Source of the DNA: Plotosus lineatus | Taxonomy: Eukaryota > Chordata > Actinopteri > Siluriformes > Plotosidae | Direction: 5' to 3' | Assembly (NCBI GenBank): GCA_024760905.1 | Contig: CM045735.1 | Location: 28,375,749-28,439,748 of the forward strand | DNA length: 64,000 nucleotides | Shown here: piece after piece, positions 53,668 through 64,000 of the stretch | How the letters are laid out: each line of letters opens with the position of its first letter | Numbering within the stretch: position 1 is the stretch's first letter | Notes under the pieces: generated by a model | The model's database searches: none | What the model was told of the DNA's origin: nothing | The model's input: the letters and a program-made list of their open reading frames with translations, nothing else | Translations under genes and position numbers: made by a program

Positions 53668-53918
53668 TCATCAGTTCATTTTCTGTACCCGCTTAAACCT
53701 AGTTTGGGTCACGGGGAGGCTGGTGCCCATCCCAGCCAACTTCGGGCGAGGGCAGAGTACACCCTGGACAGCTCGCCAGGCCATCGCAGGGCGGAAACAC
53801 GCTGATGGCTTTGCAGCCTACTCTTGTCGAAAGTCAGCAATGGTTCTTTTACATGCCTCACACCATAGACAGTGAGAGACATGGCCGGTCTTTGATAACC
53901 CAGTTAGCTGCACTGGGG
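53668..53918 (-). mobile_element. SINE-B without head
   Basis: CAGTTCATTTTCTGTACCCG, GGTCACGGGGAGGCTGGTGC, GGGCGGAAACACGCTGATGG, CTTTTACATGCCTCACACCA and GATAACCCAGTTAGCTGCAC. Good example of the SINE-B body-tail junction. Confidence 0.85.
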
Positions 53919-53996
53919 GTGTGTTGTTAATAAATGGATTAAAATTATTAATAAAGGTAATGGATTTTACATTTAAAATTTTTTTACAACCTCCCC

Positions 53997-54000
<4 letters not shown>

Positions 54001-54040
<40 letters not shown>
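54001..54040. repeat. (CA)n microsatellite
   Basis: About 19 CA units. Confidence 0.95.
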
Positions 54041-54041
<1 letters not shown>

Positions 54042-54621
54042 CCCAGCAGCAATTGTGGCCAGTAATAAAACACACATATGAAGTGGAAGCTGGGGATGAG
54101 TTCCATCTTGTCTAGGCTGTTACAAAAGACCTTTTTTTCCCCCGACTTAATTTCAGCATATATTTCCATTGCTTGAATAAGGGGTGGATCAACATTCTTA
54201 CAAGAGTACAGAGAGTACTCTTTTTCAAGGAACCCCCCCCCCCCCCCTTAAAAAAAAAGGTACATTTAAAATGTTGATTTTCCAAGTACAGGAAAAACAG
54301 GAAAATTCACAACATGAAGAACAATGTGATGTCTAAAACATGTCCTGGATAATAAAGCAAAGATATAGAGTTAAAACTGTCATTCAGTTTTGTACAGGTA
54401 TAGGGCCGATACTACATGTAAATGTATATTTATCTCTGCATATTTCTGGATTTCATTTTTATATGCATGAACTGGAATGAGGGAATAGTTAATCTTTGAC
54501 ATTTTCAGCAGATCTCTCTGCCATAAAATAAAAAAATAATGCAAATATGGTTTTCATGATTGTCAACGGCATTATGCAAAGGGGTTTTTAGACCTATTAA
54601 TTCGTATAATACTGAAATCAT
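54041..54621. other. No recognised feature; C and A homopolymers
   Basis: Poly-C at about 54232-54247 followed by A8. Otherwise AT-rich. Confidence 0.45.
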
Positions 54622-54720
54622 TCATTGTTCATTTTCTGAACAATGAAGGCTGGTCCCATCTCAGCTAACTTTGGTCAAGGGCAGAGTACACCCTGGACAG
54701 ATCGTCTAGCCATCGAAGTA
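54622..54720 (-). mobile_element. SINE tail fragment (B/C type)
   Basis: GTTCATTTTCTGAAC, GGCTGGTCCCATCTCAGCTA and GGGCAGAGTACACCCTGGAC. Confidence 0.7.
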
Positions 54721-55435
54721 ATACTGGAATCCATAGATGAAAATTCTTTAAATGATCTTTAGTCATTCGCAGCATCACCTACGTATACAGTCCACTCAAT
54801 CTCCCCAACCAGTTCAACCAAGTACAGTATCTCACACAAGTACAAGGTTTACAAAGAACCATCATGGAAGCAGGCTGTCCAGCTTCAGTCCCTTTGCAGC
54901 ATAAACCAGAACAATCAGCTCTAAACGCCGTCACTAAACCTACACCCTGCACATAACAGAAGACGAGTTACAAAACACACATCATCACAATGTGAGGACA
55001 TCAGGTATGAATAAAATATAAAGTAATACTGGTAAATATTGTCCAACCTAGACATTGCAATATCAAGACAGGCACTGCATTACAAAGCTCATGTGACAGA
55101 TTTGTTGAAATGATGAATTATTTTATTCCACTATAATTAGTTTATCCAAAATAGAAATTACATATTCCAAAATGAAGTAGAAAGCATATGAAGTGAAATT
55201 TCTCACGCTGCTATTGGACAGATTAGAATTAATTTGCCTTGGAGTGCAGGGAGCTACAGTAGACAGGCCTGACTTGGGCCTGCATGTATTTATAAAACAA
55301 ACAAAAAAATTAAATATCATCCAAAACTTTACATAAGCCATAGTGGGGCATTTCTCTGCTAAACTATTGCTTAGATTTTGGCGTTCCTTTCTAAAGCTTG
55401 TTGTCCATGCAATTCTGATGTTTTCATGATGTTTC
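54721..55435. other. No recognised feature
   Basis: AT-rich flank sequence. Confidence 0.4.
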
Positions 55436-55622
55436 ATGGTGCTGCATCATTACCATCAGTATCACCATCACTATCACTATCATCAGCATCATTACCATTA
55501 GTATCAGCATTTCCATCACTAACATGAGCATCACCATCACTATCATCATCAATATTGTTGTCAGCATCATCATCACTACCATCAGCATAACTACCATCAC
55601 CATCACTATCATCAGCATAATT
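55436..55622. repeat. (ATC/CAC) trinucleotide-type simple repeat
   Basis: Imperfect ATCACCATCACTATC and ATCATCAGCATC units; gives Met- and Ile-rich frames by chance. Confidence 0.9.
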
Positions 55623-56141
55623 TCAATTCAATTCGGTTTTATTTGTATAGCACTTTTTACAATTTACATTGTCACAAAGCATTGTTACACATTAAAAGTA
55701 CGATTTTATAAAGTATAAAAGAATTTAAACATTTACTGCAACCCTTACACATCCCTATTGAGCAAGCATGTAGCAATAGTAGCAAGGAAAAACTTCCTCA
55801 GTAGATGCCAGGGAGAAACCTTGAGAGGAACCAAGGCCCTAAAGGGAAACCCATCCTCATTTGGATGAAACCATAAAAATACAAACCATTTATATGACAA
55901 ATTCATTACAGTCCAAAATGTATTCCTGTTGGTTACACAACAACTGTAAGTCCTAAATAATTGTGGGGGAAATAGTTTATATCACCAGCAGTGAAAGGTC
56001 ATCTTCACAGTCTGCTAGTGCACATCTGGGTCCATATAGATCTTCATCAGGAGGAAGGAGGGGCTTCCAAGATGAAAACATCCTAGAAGAAGAATGAAGA
56101 ATTTGCATCCTAGAAGAAGAATGTGTACCTCAGGAAAACAC

Positions 56142-56204
<63 letters not shown>

Positions 56205-56375
56205 ATTGTTGCTAAGTGCAAGCGGAGACTACGGACTAACTGGTTATGGCAGCATAACTAAAAGAGAGAAAAGCAGAAAGAAGACAGACATGACGGCGCT
56301 CTGTGACGTTGGGCAATCAGTCACCCAACTGTCAAACATTGAGTATGTAGATTGAGGGAGCAACAACTTGTAGTT
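55622..56375 (-). mobile_element. Teleost interspersed repeat, copy 2
   Basis: Starts TTCAATTCAATTCGGTTTTA, then AGCAAGGAAAAACTTCCTCA, CCTTGAGAGGAACCAAGGCC, CCCATCCTCATTTGGATGAA, GAAGAAGAATGTGTACCTCA and GACGTTGGGCAATCAGTCAC, to GTAGATTGAGGGAGCAACA. Opposite orientation to 5880-6690. Includes (GA)n at about 56141-56200. Confidence 0.65.
56141..56200. repeat. (GA)n microsatellite
   Basis: Uninterrupted AG run; counterpart of the (TC)n in copy 1 at 6103-6132. Confidence 0.95.
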
Positions 56376-56764
56376 TACTACAATATTGTGGCACGCGATC
56401 ATTATGTGTTTTATAGGTTAAAAGTAGCATTTTATATTCGATTCGAAATTTAACTGGGAGCCAATGCAGTGTAAAGTAAAGGCTCTTATGAAAACAAATT
56501 CAGGTCTAACAAGAAAATAAATCAGTCTTGTTAAATTTTTTTTTTTACTTTTTTCATAGTCTGGTGGGTCAGCATGACATCTTTTAAAGCCTTTAATATC
56601 ACAAAAATGATTTGGCACACCTGTGTGTACAAAAAAACAACTGAAGTGTGACTCTGGGTGTGGGTGGCATAGACTTGTCATATTAGAACACGTCTGATGA
56701 TGATCTAAGCACATACATCATTGTGGGAGTCCGTTTTTTCTGGTAGACTTTTCATTTAAATCTC
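56376..56764. other. No recognised feature
   Basis: AT-rich spacer. Confidence 0.4.
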
Positions 56765-57286
56765 ATTCATTCATCCTTATTCATTTTCTGAACCGCTTAA
56801 TCCTAATTAGGGTTGCGGGGAGGCTGGTGCCCATCTCAGTTGACTCTAGGCGAGGGCGGGTTACACCCTGGACACTTCGTCAGGCCATCGCAGATAAAAT
56901 GTCATTAAAGACTGATTTGTCTTGGAATGAAAAACAACGGAAAATAAACATACGGAAAAACTGTAACAACCTTTGTGTGAAGGTACATTTGGGCAAATAT
57001 TTCTGGATTTATTTGCTTATCTTTGTGTACAAAAACCTTATAGGTTATCAATAAATGTATATTTCAGTCATGTTCCACAACATTTACTCGCCTATCTTAT
57101 TTTGACTGTTACAAATATTAAACAGGAAGTTCATAGAAAGAAGAAATATTCATATTTAATTTTTAATGTTTTGAATGTTTGTGTGAGTGTTGCCCTTCCA
57201 GTAGCCTGGGGAGCTGTCCAGGGTTCACGCTGCAATCACCCGAAGTCGGCTGAGACAGGCGGCACCCTCCCCGCGACCCTAATTAA
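56765..57286. mobile_element. Two facing SINE tail fragments
   Basis: 56765-56895, minus: CATTTTCTGAACCGCTTAAT, GGTTGCGGGGAGGCTGGTGC. 57178-57286, plus: GTTGCCCTTCCAGTAGCCTG, GGGAGCTGTCCAGGGTTCAC, CCGCGACCCTAATTAA. About 280 bp of unassigned sequence separates them. Confidence 0.65.
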
Positions 57287-57288
57287 TG

Positions 57289-58575
57289 CAGACGCTCCCG
57301 ACTTACGTTCATTCACTTTACGTTTTTTCGATTTTTTTTTTTTCCAAAAAAAAAAAATTATAAGTTGAGTTTAGAGTGCTCTCTGACGTACTCAAGATGT
57401 GCCTACGTAGTACGCTAAAGTAATACGCTACTTACGCATGACGCTGTGTCCAATGTTTATAAACAACAGACTGAACATGCCCTAGATGCCATAATGGCTA
57501 GAAAATAAGCATCAGCGGTGTATGCCTTTGAGCCTGATGCTCATTCAAGAAAAGGCACAATCAATTTTTCAAGATTTTAAGGCCAAGGCAGGAGAAAGTG
57601 CTGCCGACGAAACTTTAATACCAGCCACGGCTGGTTTACCCGATTCAAGAAGAGGGCAAATTTGTATCATGTTTCCAGAAGTGGCGAAGCTGCATCTGCA
57701 GATAAGGAAGCCGCCGATAGCTTCCCGGAATTGTCACGGGAAATAATAGAGAAGGAGGGTTATTCACCGAAGCAAATCTTCAATGCCGACAAGACTGGCC
57801 TTTTCTGGAAAAAAAATGCCAGAAAAAACGTACATCAGCAGTGAGGAGAAGATGATTCCTGGCTTCAAAGCGGCTAAGGATAGGCTAACGCTAATGCTTG
57901 GGGAGAATGCAGATGGAAGCCACAAGCTAAAACCTCTGTTGGTGTACTGGGCAGCTAATCCTTGAGCCCTCAAAAACGTTAGCAAGAGCTCTCTGCCAGT
58001 CATCTGGATGTGGAATCGCAAGGCATGGGTGACTTTGGCCATCTTCGAAGATTGATTTTATCATAATTTCATCCTGTGAAGTAAATTTCTATTGCCGGGA
58101 GAATAAACTTCCCTTCAAAATTCTTCTCATTTTGGACAATGCCCCCGACATCCCCCCACTTGGATGAAAGCTGGAGATTCACTGCCGAATACGGTAATGG
58201 TTTAGACCAAGTTTTTGATTTGCAACCGGGTCGCAATGCACTTGAAATCATGTCAAAACAAAGGCTTTCAGCTTTCATTTCATCCCAACGTTCAAGTTTG
58301 CATTAAAACTTATCTATTTGAAATTATTTTGCTTGAATTTAATTTATTTGAAATTAATGTTGATATTATTTGATATATTTGATATTATTTTACAATGTTA
58401 TGTTTATAATAATTGATTTAGGGGTGTTTTATGAGATACGGTAATGGTATTTATGGATGTATAGTACAGTATGACCATCATACGTCACTGGAACATAGAG
58501 TAACAAGTTACGTTTTTTTTCAACTGACATTCGGCCGTCCGGAACCAAACAAAAACATAAGTTGTGGCGCGTCTG
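57289..58575 (+). mobile_element. Tigger transposon, CAGACGC-end family, degraded
   Basis: Left end CAGACGCTCCCGACTTACGT; right end reversed CAGACGCGCCACAACTTATG. TA follows on the right and TG (one change) precedes on the left. The ends match the MITE at 14393-14946. Contains transposase fragments, so this family could have been its source. Confidence 0.8.
57540..58300 (+). pseudogene. Tigger transposase pseudogene, second family
   Basis: SIFQDFKAKAGESAADETLI at 57570. IFNADKTGLFWKK (first catalytic Asp region, with Lys where DET is usual) is at 57778, and EEKMIPGFKAAKDRLTLMLG with ENADGSHKLKPLLVYWAANP at 57845-57965. ALKNVSKSSLPVIWMWNRKA follows the stop, then PFKILLILDNAP (second Asp) at about 58110. 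The region of the third Asp (PNTTSLIQPMDQ) is not seen; a deletion is likely. The DNA-binding N-terminus is mostly lost. Confidence 0.8.
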
Positions 58576-58689
58576 TATTAAGAAATTGAATGAAAGAAGA
58601 ATAATTTGTAATGATGCTGTAACTTCACTTTGAACGTCCAAGCCTGTCACGTACACCACCCAAACTAAAGAAATCATGCATGCTAATAC
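58576..58689. other. No recognised feature
   Basis: Short spacer. Confidence 0.4.
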
Positions 58690-59105
58690 GTATTTTATTG
58701 TAGTGCCTTTAGCTGTGATAACAGCATTAAATCGTTAAGTTTCAACAAACATCACAACATTTACAGTATTTCCATCCATTGTTGGGTTTGTTTTTTTTAC
58801 CAATATCTTGAATTGATAATGGGGAATTAAATCATTCTGTAAGGTTTTCTCTAGCACATCCCAAAGACTTTTAATAGAGTTAAAGTCAGGACTGTGTGGT
58901 GCCAGTTCAGACATGAAAATGATTCCTCACGCTTCCTAAACCTCTCAGTCACTATTTGAGCCACAATTTTATATCCGTGTCATCAGGGAAGAAAAAGGCC
59001 ATTGATAGCAAAAACTGGTCATTCAGTACATTCAGCTCATCAGCTAATGTCGCTAAGCCTTGACCCGACCAATTGAAGGCCATAATGATTGCATGCAAAA
59101 AAAAA
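58690..59105 (-). mobile_element. Tc1-like relic
   Basis: The plus-strand text CAGCATTAAATCGTTAAG, CACATCCCAAAGACTTTTAA, TCAGGACTGTGTGGTGCCAG, CATCAGGGAAGAAAAAGGCC, ACTGGTCATTCAGTACATTC and GACCCGACCAATTGAAGG follows a common fish DNA-transposon sequence read backwards. No frame survives and ends are not visible. Confidence 0.5.
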
Positions 59106-59481
59106 AGGTAATAAAGGCAAAAAGTGCTCCAATATTACCGTGTGGGACCTTTTTTAAAGAAAAAGAATAGACTGGGAGTAAATCTTTAAACATTTTTAAA
59201 TCAATATCATTAGAATGTATTTTAATGCCCTCTTGCTATTAAAAGGGATGATATTTCACTGTATTCTAATTACTACTTTTGTTAAAGACTCTGACACTTG
59301 TCACTGCCATGGACTGTACCATGCCTTTGCCCAGTGGTGGCAGAGATAGGCTCCAGCCTTGCTGCAAACGTAGTAGAATTAAACCGTTGCCAAATGAATG
59401 AATGAATATCCCTGGTACTTTGAACCATGATTCTTACTTGTCAGTAAAGAAAATAAGATCCATGCCTGAGGCGGGTTGACA
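59106..59481. other. Mostly unassigned; SINE tail fragment at 59295-59408
   Basis: GGCAGAGATAGGCTCCAGCC and AATTAAACCGTTGCCAAATG, then (AATG)n, mark a B/C-type tail on the plus strand at 59295-59408. The rest is AT-rich. Confidence 0.55.
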
Positions 59482-59667
59482 CAGTGGTTCCCAAACCCTC
59501 CTACCCCCACCCCACCGCACTCCACTACACCCCCACCCCATCCCTTTAAAGTACTGTAATCCAATAAGGCCATCTTTTAAAGTCTGATACAAATACCCAT
59601 TTCCCCCTCAGTTCTCTTGTTAGTTAGTTAACATTACATTCCTGTAAACAGCATCATTACAGGGTTT

Positions 59668-59685
59668 ATTCAAATTGCAACAAAG
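59668..59685 (+). repeat. Target-site duplication of RTE-like copy 3, left
   Basis: ATTCAAATTGCAACAAAG is repeated exactly at 62618-62635. Confidence 0.95.
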
Positions 59686-62617
59686 AATGCAGCCATGAGG
59701 TGGGGGGGGGGCACTAACCAGTGTCTCTCGCCCTCATGCCGGTCCCAAGCCCGGAGAAATGCAGAGGGTTGTGTCAGGAAGGGCATCCGACATAAAACCA
59801 ATGCCAAACTTTTATGATGCAAATCAGAAGTATTACCCCATACCGGATCGGTCGAGGCCCGGGTTAACAACAACCGCCATCAGTGCTGTCAATCAACAGG
59901 GTGTTGATGGAAATTGGACTACTGTTGGTCGAAGACATCGAAGAAGGAGAGGTGGGAGGCGTGTCCATAGGCAGAGAGAGAAGAGGAAAGGCATGAGTCT
60001 AGGACTGAGAGTGGGGACTTTGAATGTTGGAACTATGCAAGGAAAAGGCAGAGAGCTGGCTGACATGATGCAGAGGAGGAAGGTGGACATACTGTGTACA
60101 CCAGGAGACCAGGTGGAAAGGTAGCAAAGCTAAAAGTTTAGGAGCAGGGTTTAAGCTATTTTATCATGGTGTGGATGGGAAGAGAAATGGCGTAGGAGTC
60201 ATCTTGAAGGAGGGGTTTGTCAGGAATGTTCTAAAAGTGAAAAGAGTGTCAGACAGAGTGATGAGTCTCAAGTTAGAAATTGAAGGTGTAATGCTCAATG
60301 TTGTTAGTGCTTATGCCCCACAGGCAGGATGTGAGCTAGAAGAGAAGGAGAGATTCTGGAGTGACTTAGATGAAGTGATGCAGAGTACCCCCAGAGGTGA
60401 AAGAGTGGTCATTGGTGCAGACTTCAATGGACATGTTGGTGCAGGCAACAGAGGGGACGAGGAAGTGATGGGCAGGTTTGGTATCCAGGACAGGAACGCA
60501 GAAGGACAGATGTTGATAGATTTTGCAAAAAGGATGGAAATGGCTGTGGTGAATACTTTCTTCCAGAAGAAACAGGAGCATAGGGTGACTTATAAAAGTG
60601 GAGGTAGGAGCACACAGGTAGACTACATCTTGTGTAGGCGATGTAATTTGAAGGAAGTCAGTGACTGCAAAGTAGTAGTGGGTGAGAGTGTTGCCAAACA
60701 GCATAGGGTGGTGGTATGCAGGATGACGCTGATGGTGAGGAAGGTGAGGAAGGCAAAGGCAGAGCAGAAGACAAAGTGGTGGAAGTTGAAAAAGGAAGAG
60801 TGTCGTGTTGTCTTCGAAGAGGAGTTGAAACAGGCTTTGGGTGGCCAGGAAGTGCTTCCAAATGACTGGCCAACCACAGCAAATGTGATCAGGGACACAG
60901 GTAGGAGAGTACTTGGTGTGTCCTCTGGAAGGAAAGTAGATAAGGAGACTTGGTGGTGGAATGAGGAAGTGCAGGAGTGTGTACAAAGGAAGAGGTTAGC
61001 TAAGAAAAAGTGGGACATAGAGAGGACCGAAGAGAGTAAATAGGAGTACAGGGAGACACAGCGTAAGGCGAAAGTAGCAGAGGCTAAGGCCAAACAGAGG
61101 GCGTATGATGACTTGTATGATAGGTTGGACAGTAAAGATGGAGAAAATGATCTATACAGGTTGGCACAGCAAAGAAATAAAGATGGGAATGACATGCAGC
61201 AAGTTAGATTGATAAAGGACAGAGAGGGAAATGTATTGACTGATGACAGAAGTGTGCTGGGAAGATGGAAAGAGTACTTTGAAGAGCTGATGAATGAGGA
61301 AAATGAGAGAGAAAAAAAGAGTAGAAGAGGTGACCATTGAGGAGCAGGATGTAGCAAAGATTAGTAAGGGTGAAGTGAGAAGGGTGTTGAAGAGGATGAA
61401 GAATGGAAAGGCAGTTGGTCCTGATGACATACCTGTGGAGGTATGGAAGTGTCTAGGAGAGGTAGCAGTAGATTTTCTGACAAGAACATTCAACAAGGTC
61501 CTAAAGAGTGAGCAGATGCCGGAGGAGTGGAGGAGAAGTGTGCTGGTGTCCATTTTTAAGAACAAGGGAGACGTGCAGAGTTGCGGCAACTACAGAGGGA
61601 TAAAGTTGATGAGCCATACGATGAAGTTATGGGAAAGAATAGTGGAAGCTAGACTAAGGGCAGAGGTCAGCATTTGTGAACAACAGTTTGGTTTCATGCC
61701 AAGAAAGAGCACCACAGATGCAATGTTTACTTTGAGGATGTTAATAGAGAAGTACAGAGAAGGTCAGAGGGAGCTACATTGTGCTTTGTTGATCTGGAAA
61801 AAACATATGACAGGGTGCCGAGAAAAGAACTGTGGTATTGCATGAGGAAGTCTGGAGTGGCAGAGAAGTATGTTAGAGTGGTGCAGGACATGTATGAGAG
61901 ATGTAAGACAGTGGTGAGGTGTGCTGTCGGTGGGACAGAAGAGTTCAAGGTGGAGGTGGGACTGCATCAAGGGTCAGCTCTTAGCCCCTTCTTGTTTGCT
62001 ATGGTGATGGACAGGCTGACAGACGAGGTGAGACAAGAATCTCCATGGACTATGATGTTTGCAGATGACATTGTGATCTGTAGTGAGAGCAGAGAACAAG
62101 TGCAGGAAAATCTAGAGAGGTGGAGGTATGCTCTGGAAAGGAGAGGAATGAAGGTTAGCCTCAGAAAATCAGAATACATGTGTGTGAATGAGAAGGACCC
62201 AGGAGGAACGGTGATGTTACAGGGAACAGAAATAACGAAGGTGGAGGATTTTAAGTACTTAGGCTCAACAATCCAGAGCAATGGAGAGTGTGGTAAAAGA
62301 GGTGAAGAAGCGTGTGCAGGCAGGCTGGAATGGTTGGAGAAAAGTGTCCGGTGTGATGTGCGATAGGAGAGTGTCAGCAAGAATGAAGGGAAAAGTGTAC
62401 AAGACGGTGGTGAGGCCAGCGATGTTGTATGGCTTAGAAACAGTGGCTCTGAGGAAAAGAAAGGAGGCAGAGCTGGAGGTCGCGGAGATGAAAATGTTGG
62501 TGAAGGAAGACATGAAGGTCGTTGGAGTCAGAAAAGAAGATGCAGAGGACAGGGTGAGGCGGATGATTTGCTGTGGCGACCCCTGAAGAGAGCAGCCGAA
62601 AGTAAAAGAAGAAGAAG
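59686..62617 (+). mobile_element. RTE-like LINE, copy 3 (full-length 5' end)
   Basis: Begins AATGCAGCCATGAGGTGGGG; the leader contains GGTTGTGTCAGGAAGGGCAT, CCGACATAAAACC (59767-59800), GGATCGGTCGAGGCCCGGGT and GTTGGTCGAAGACATCGAAG, then the coding region, ending GTGGCGACCCCTGAAGAGAG, CAGCCGAAAG, (AAG)n. Perfect 18-bp duplication. The leader is the sequence that recurs in SINE-A. Confidence 0.9.
60000..62586 (+). pseudogene. RTE-like endonuclease/reverse transcriptase pseudogene
   Basis: Begins near MSLGLRVGTLNVGTMQGKG, then a small insertion in DILCVQ(ETRW). The endonuclease is otherwise intact with VVIGADFNGHVGAGNRGDEE and STQVDYILCRRCNL. A stop follows ERTEESK at 61041. The same A7 shift as copy 1 is at 61312-61318. 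RT: AVGPDDIPVEVWKCLG, GNYRGIKLMSHTMK, a shift at about 61785, MMFADDIVICSESREQVQ at about 62055. Another shift is near 62285, and about 65 codons are deleted after AEMKML (RFSLG...PKRRFMDV missing) before VKEDMKVVG...MICCGDP. Dead copy. Confidence 0.9.
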
Positions 62618-62856
62618 ATTCAAATTGCAACAAAGCAACATTCACAGTATTTGTTGACAAAGCTCATGTGAACCATTATTTACACATTTTATTCCCTCTG
62701 TGCTTCATTACTTTTTTTAATTTGCTTTCCCCGCAACAGAGTATGTTATTTCTCACGCTGTTAATGGTCTCATTCCATCTCCCTGTGCCTGCCTGCAGTC
62801 TTCTTATACCTTCTGAGTAGGACCCACCTCACACTTTAGGAACCACTGGTTTATCA

Positions 62857-63107
62857 ATTATGTAAAGGCAGGCCATGTCTCTCACTGTCTATGGTGTGAG
62901 GCATGTAAAAGAACCATTGCTGACTTTCGTAAGAAGAGTAGGCTGCAACGCCGTCAGCGTGTTTCTGTCCCTTGCTAAAGGGTTGTGACAGGAAGGGCAT
63001 CCAACGTAAAAATCTATGCCAAATCAAATGTGCGAATCAGATGATTCGCTGTGGCGACTCCCAAGAACGGGAAGAAGCCGAAAGGACGGAAGGAAGGAAG
63101 ATTCTTT
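62857..63107 (+). mobile_element. SINE-A, 5'-truncated
   Basis: Starts in the body (GGCCATGTCTCTCACTGTCT) and runs TGTAAAAGAACCATTGCTGA, GGTTGTGACAGGAAGGGCAT, GCTGTGGCGACTCCC and GAAGCCGAAAGGACGG to (GGAA)n. Lies next to the hAT-like element's right border. Confidence 0.85.
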
Positions 63108-63296
63108 TTTTAAAGGAAATTAATATTAAAATGATTTTTTTTTTTTCATTTTTAAGAGCTATAACGGCTAAATGGCGCTCAGGTCATTTAATTACATGTA
63201 TGTTGCTTTCATCATGCCAGTGTTTCTAAGTAATTTTTTTCATAATTGTAAGGTTTACATTAAAGGCATTGACTTACCTTTTTTTATATGATTAAA
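63108..63296. other. No recognised feature
   Basis: AT-rich spacer with a T run at 63135-63147. Confidence 0.4.
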
Positions 63297-63408
63297 CAAA
63301 TTAAGGGTCTTGCTCAAGGAGCCAACAGTGGCAACTTGGTGGTACTGGGCCTTGAACCGCCAACCGTCAGGTTAGTAAGCCAGTGTTTACCAAGCCACCA
63401 CATTCATT
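63297..63408 (-). mobile_element. Fish SINE-like fragment (GTCTTGCTCAAGGA type)
   Basis: AAGGGTCTTGCTCAAGGAGC, AACAGTGGCAACTTGGTGGT, GGCCTTGAACCGCCAACCGT (B-box region reversed) and ACCAAGCCACCAC. Confidence 0.6.
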
Positions 63409-63441
63409 GTAAGCACAGAGAAGGTAGTAAGTACTGTGTGT

Positions 63442-63804
63442 CTTCTTCTTTTCCTTTCGGCTGTTCCCTTTCAGGGGTCGCCACAGCAGATCAACAGCCT
63501 AGAAGTCTTATTAATGATGCACATATTCGATTTGGCATAGGTTTTTACGTCGGATGCCCTTCCTGACACAACCCTTTCAGCAAGGGGCAGAAACACACTG
63601 ATGGCTACGCAGCTACTCTTGACGAAAGTCAGCAATAGTTCTATTACATGCCCCTCACCATAGAAAGTGAGAGACATGGCCCGCCTTTGATAACCCAGTT
63701 AGCTGCACTTGGGGGATGGTGACAACCTGTTGGGAGTGGGACTTCAACCCCCAACCTTGGGATTGATGAGGCAGCACCTTACCACTAGACCACCACTGCC
63801 CCCT
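63442..63804 (-). mobile_element. SINE-A, full length, LINE-like 3' end, 18-bp duplication
   Basis: GTAGTAAGTACTGTGTGT at 63424-63441 and 63805-63822. Its 3' end, read on the minus strand, is GCTGTGGCGACCCCTGAAAG, GGAACAGCCGAAAGGAAAAG, matching the RTE-like LINE exactly in layout. The other copies end GCGACTCCCGAGTAAAAGGG instead. Next comes ATGCCAAATC and GGTTGTGTCAGGAAGGGCAT (LINE 5' leader), the body, and the head GGGGGCAGTGGTGGTCTAGT. Confidence 0.9.
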
Positions 63805-63809
63805 GTAGT

Positions 63810-63812
63810 AAG

Positions 63813-63861
<49 letters not shown>
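63810..63861. repeat. (GT)n microsatellite
   Basis: About 22 GT units starting in the SINE-A target duplication. Confidence 0.95.
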
Positions 63862-63865
<4 letters not shown>

Positions 63866-64000
63866 AAACATTAATACAGCGATCATAGAGTGAGCAGGAC
63901 CACAGTACACATGGGTAACATCAGCAAAGTAGATTCCGTACTGTATTGTGTCAGTGTATGGGAGGTTTACTTTGATTATATTACCTTAGAGGCAGGAGTG
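63862..64000. other. No recognised feature
   Basis: Window end, AT-rich. Confidence 0.4.

Larger units (their letters stand above)
59482..62848. mobile_element. hAT-like non-autonomous element enclosing RTE-like copy 3
   Basis: Left end CAGTGGTTCCCAAACCC; right end reversed CAGTGGTTCCTAAAGTG. Flanking octamers GGTTGACA and GTTTATCA match at 6 of 8 positions. Without the LINE and one target duplication the element is about 420 bp and non-coding. Confidence 0.65.

Noticed and set aside
55424..55618. Met/Val-rich 64-codon frame
   Set aside because: Produced by the ATC/CAC simple repeat.

Overview
The window looks like teleost fish nuclear DNA. It is AT-rich and full of (CA)n/(GT)n tracts, Tc1-like, pogo/Tigger-like and hAT-like DNA transposons, LINEs and tRNA-derived SINEs, including several repeats I associate with ray-finned fish. 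The species cannot be fixed from the sequence. There is no bacterial gene organisation, rRNA, true tRNA gene or CRISPR array.

Only one host gene is supported. On the minus strand, 40095-40211 encodes the start of a Shroom-family PDZ domain (most like shroom3) and ends in a clean splice donor. It sits in a CpG-rich island (about 39925-40960). Positions 1-40094 would then be first-intron sequence running off the left edge, since no second exon was seen, and 40212-64000 would be 5' UTR and upstream flank.

Everything else that can be named is mobile DNA, much of it nested. Left part (1-14 kb): a Tc1 relic, an L2/Rex1-type LINE scrap, a long-TIR hAT-like element, a LINE carrying a SINE with an 18-bp target-site duplication (TSD), and a layered stack at 7.5-12.8 kb (27-bp minisatellite hit by a Tigger, itself hit by a LINE and carrying an LTR fold-back, with a hAT alongside). 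Middle (14-36 kb): a Tigger-type element holding a nearly complete RTE-like LINE, two copies of a microsatellite-carrying pogo-like MITE, a Tc1 element with inverted flank capture, a second Tigger of the first family, and a young 5'-truncated RTE-like copy with an open 372-codon frame. Right part (41-64 kb): SINE clusters, a nearly full Tigger with its transposase broken by frameshifts (42.6-45.0 kb), solo LTRs, another LINE type, another Tigger, and a full-length RTE-like LINE inside a hAT-like element.

SINE names used here are local labels. SINE-A: tRNA-like head, a body, then the 5'-end and 3'-end sequences of the RTE-like LINE. SINE-B: same head and body, but with a tail resembling the other LINE family (ending in AATGAATG repeats). 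SINE-C: a different tRNA-like head and body with the SINE-B tail. SINE-D, SINE-E and SINE-F: further tRNA-like families. The RTE-like LINE and the GATGA-tailed LINE therefore appear to have served as drivers for interchangeable SINE modules, and matching 9-18 bp TSDs around many copies support copy-and-paste insertion.
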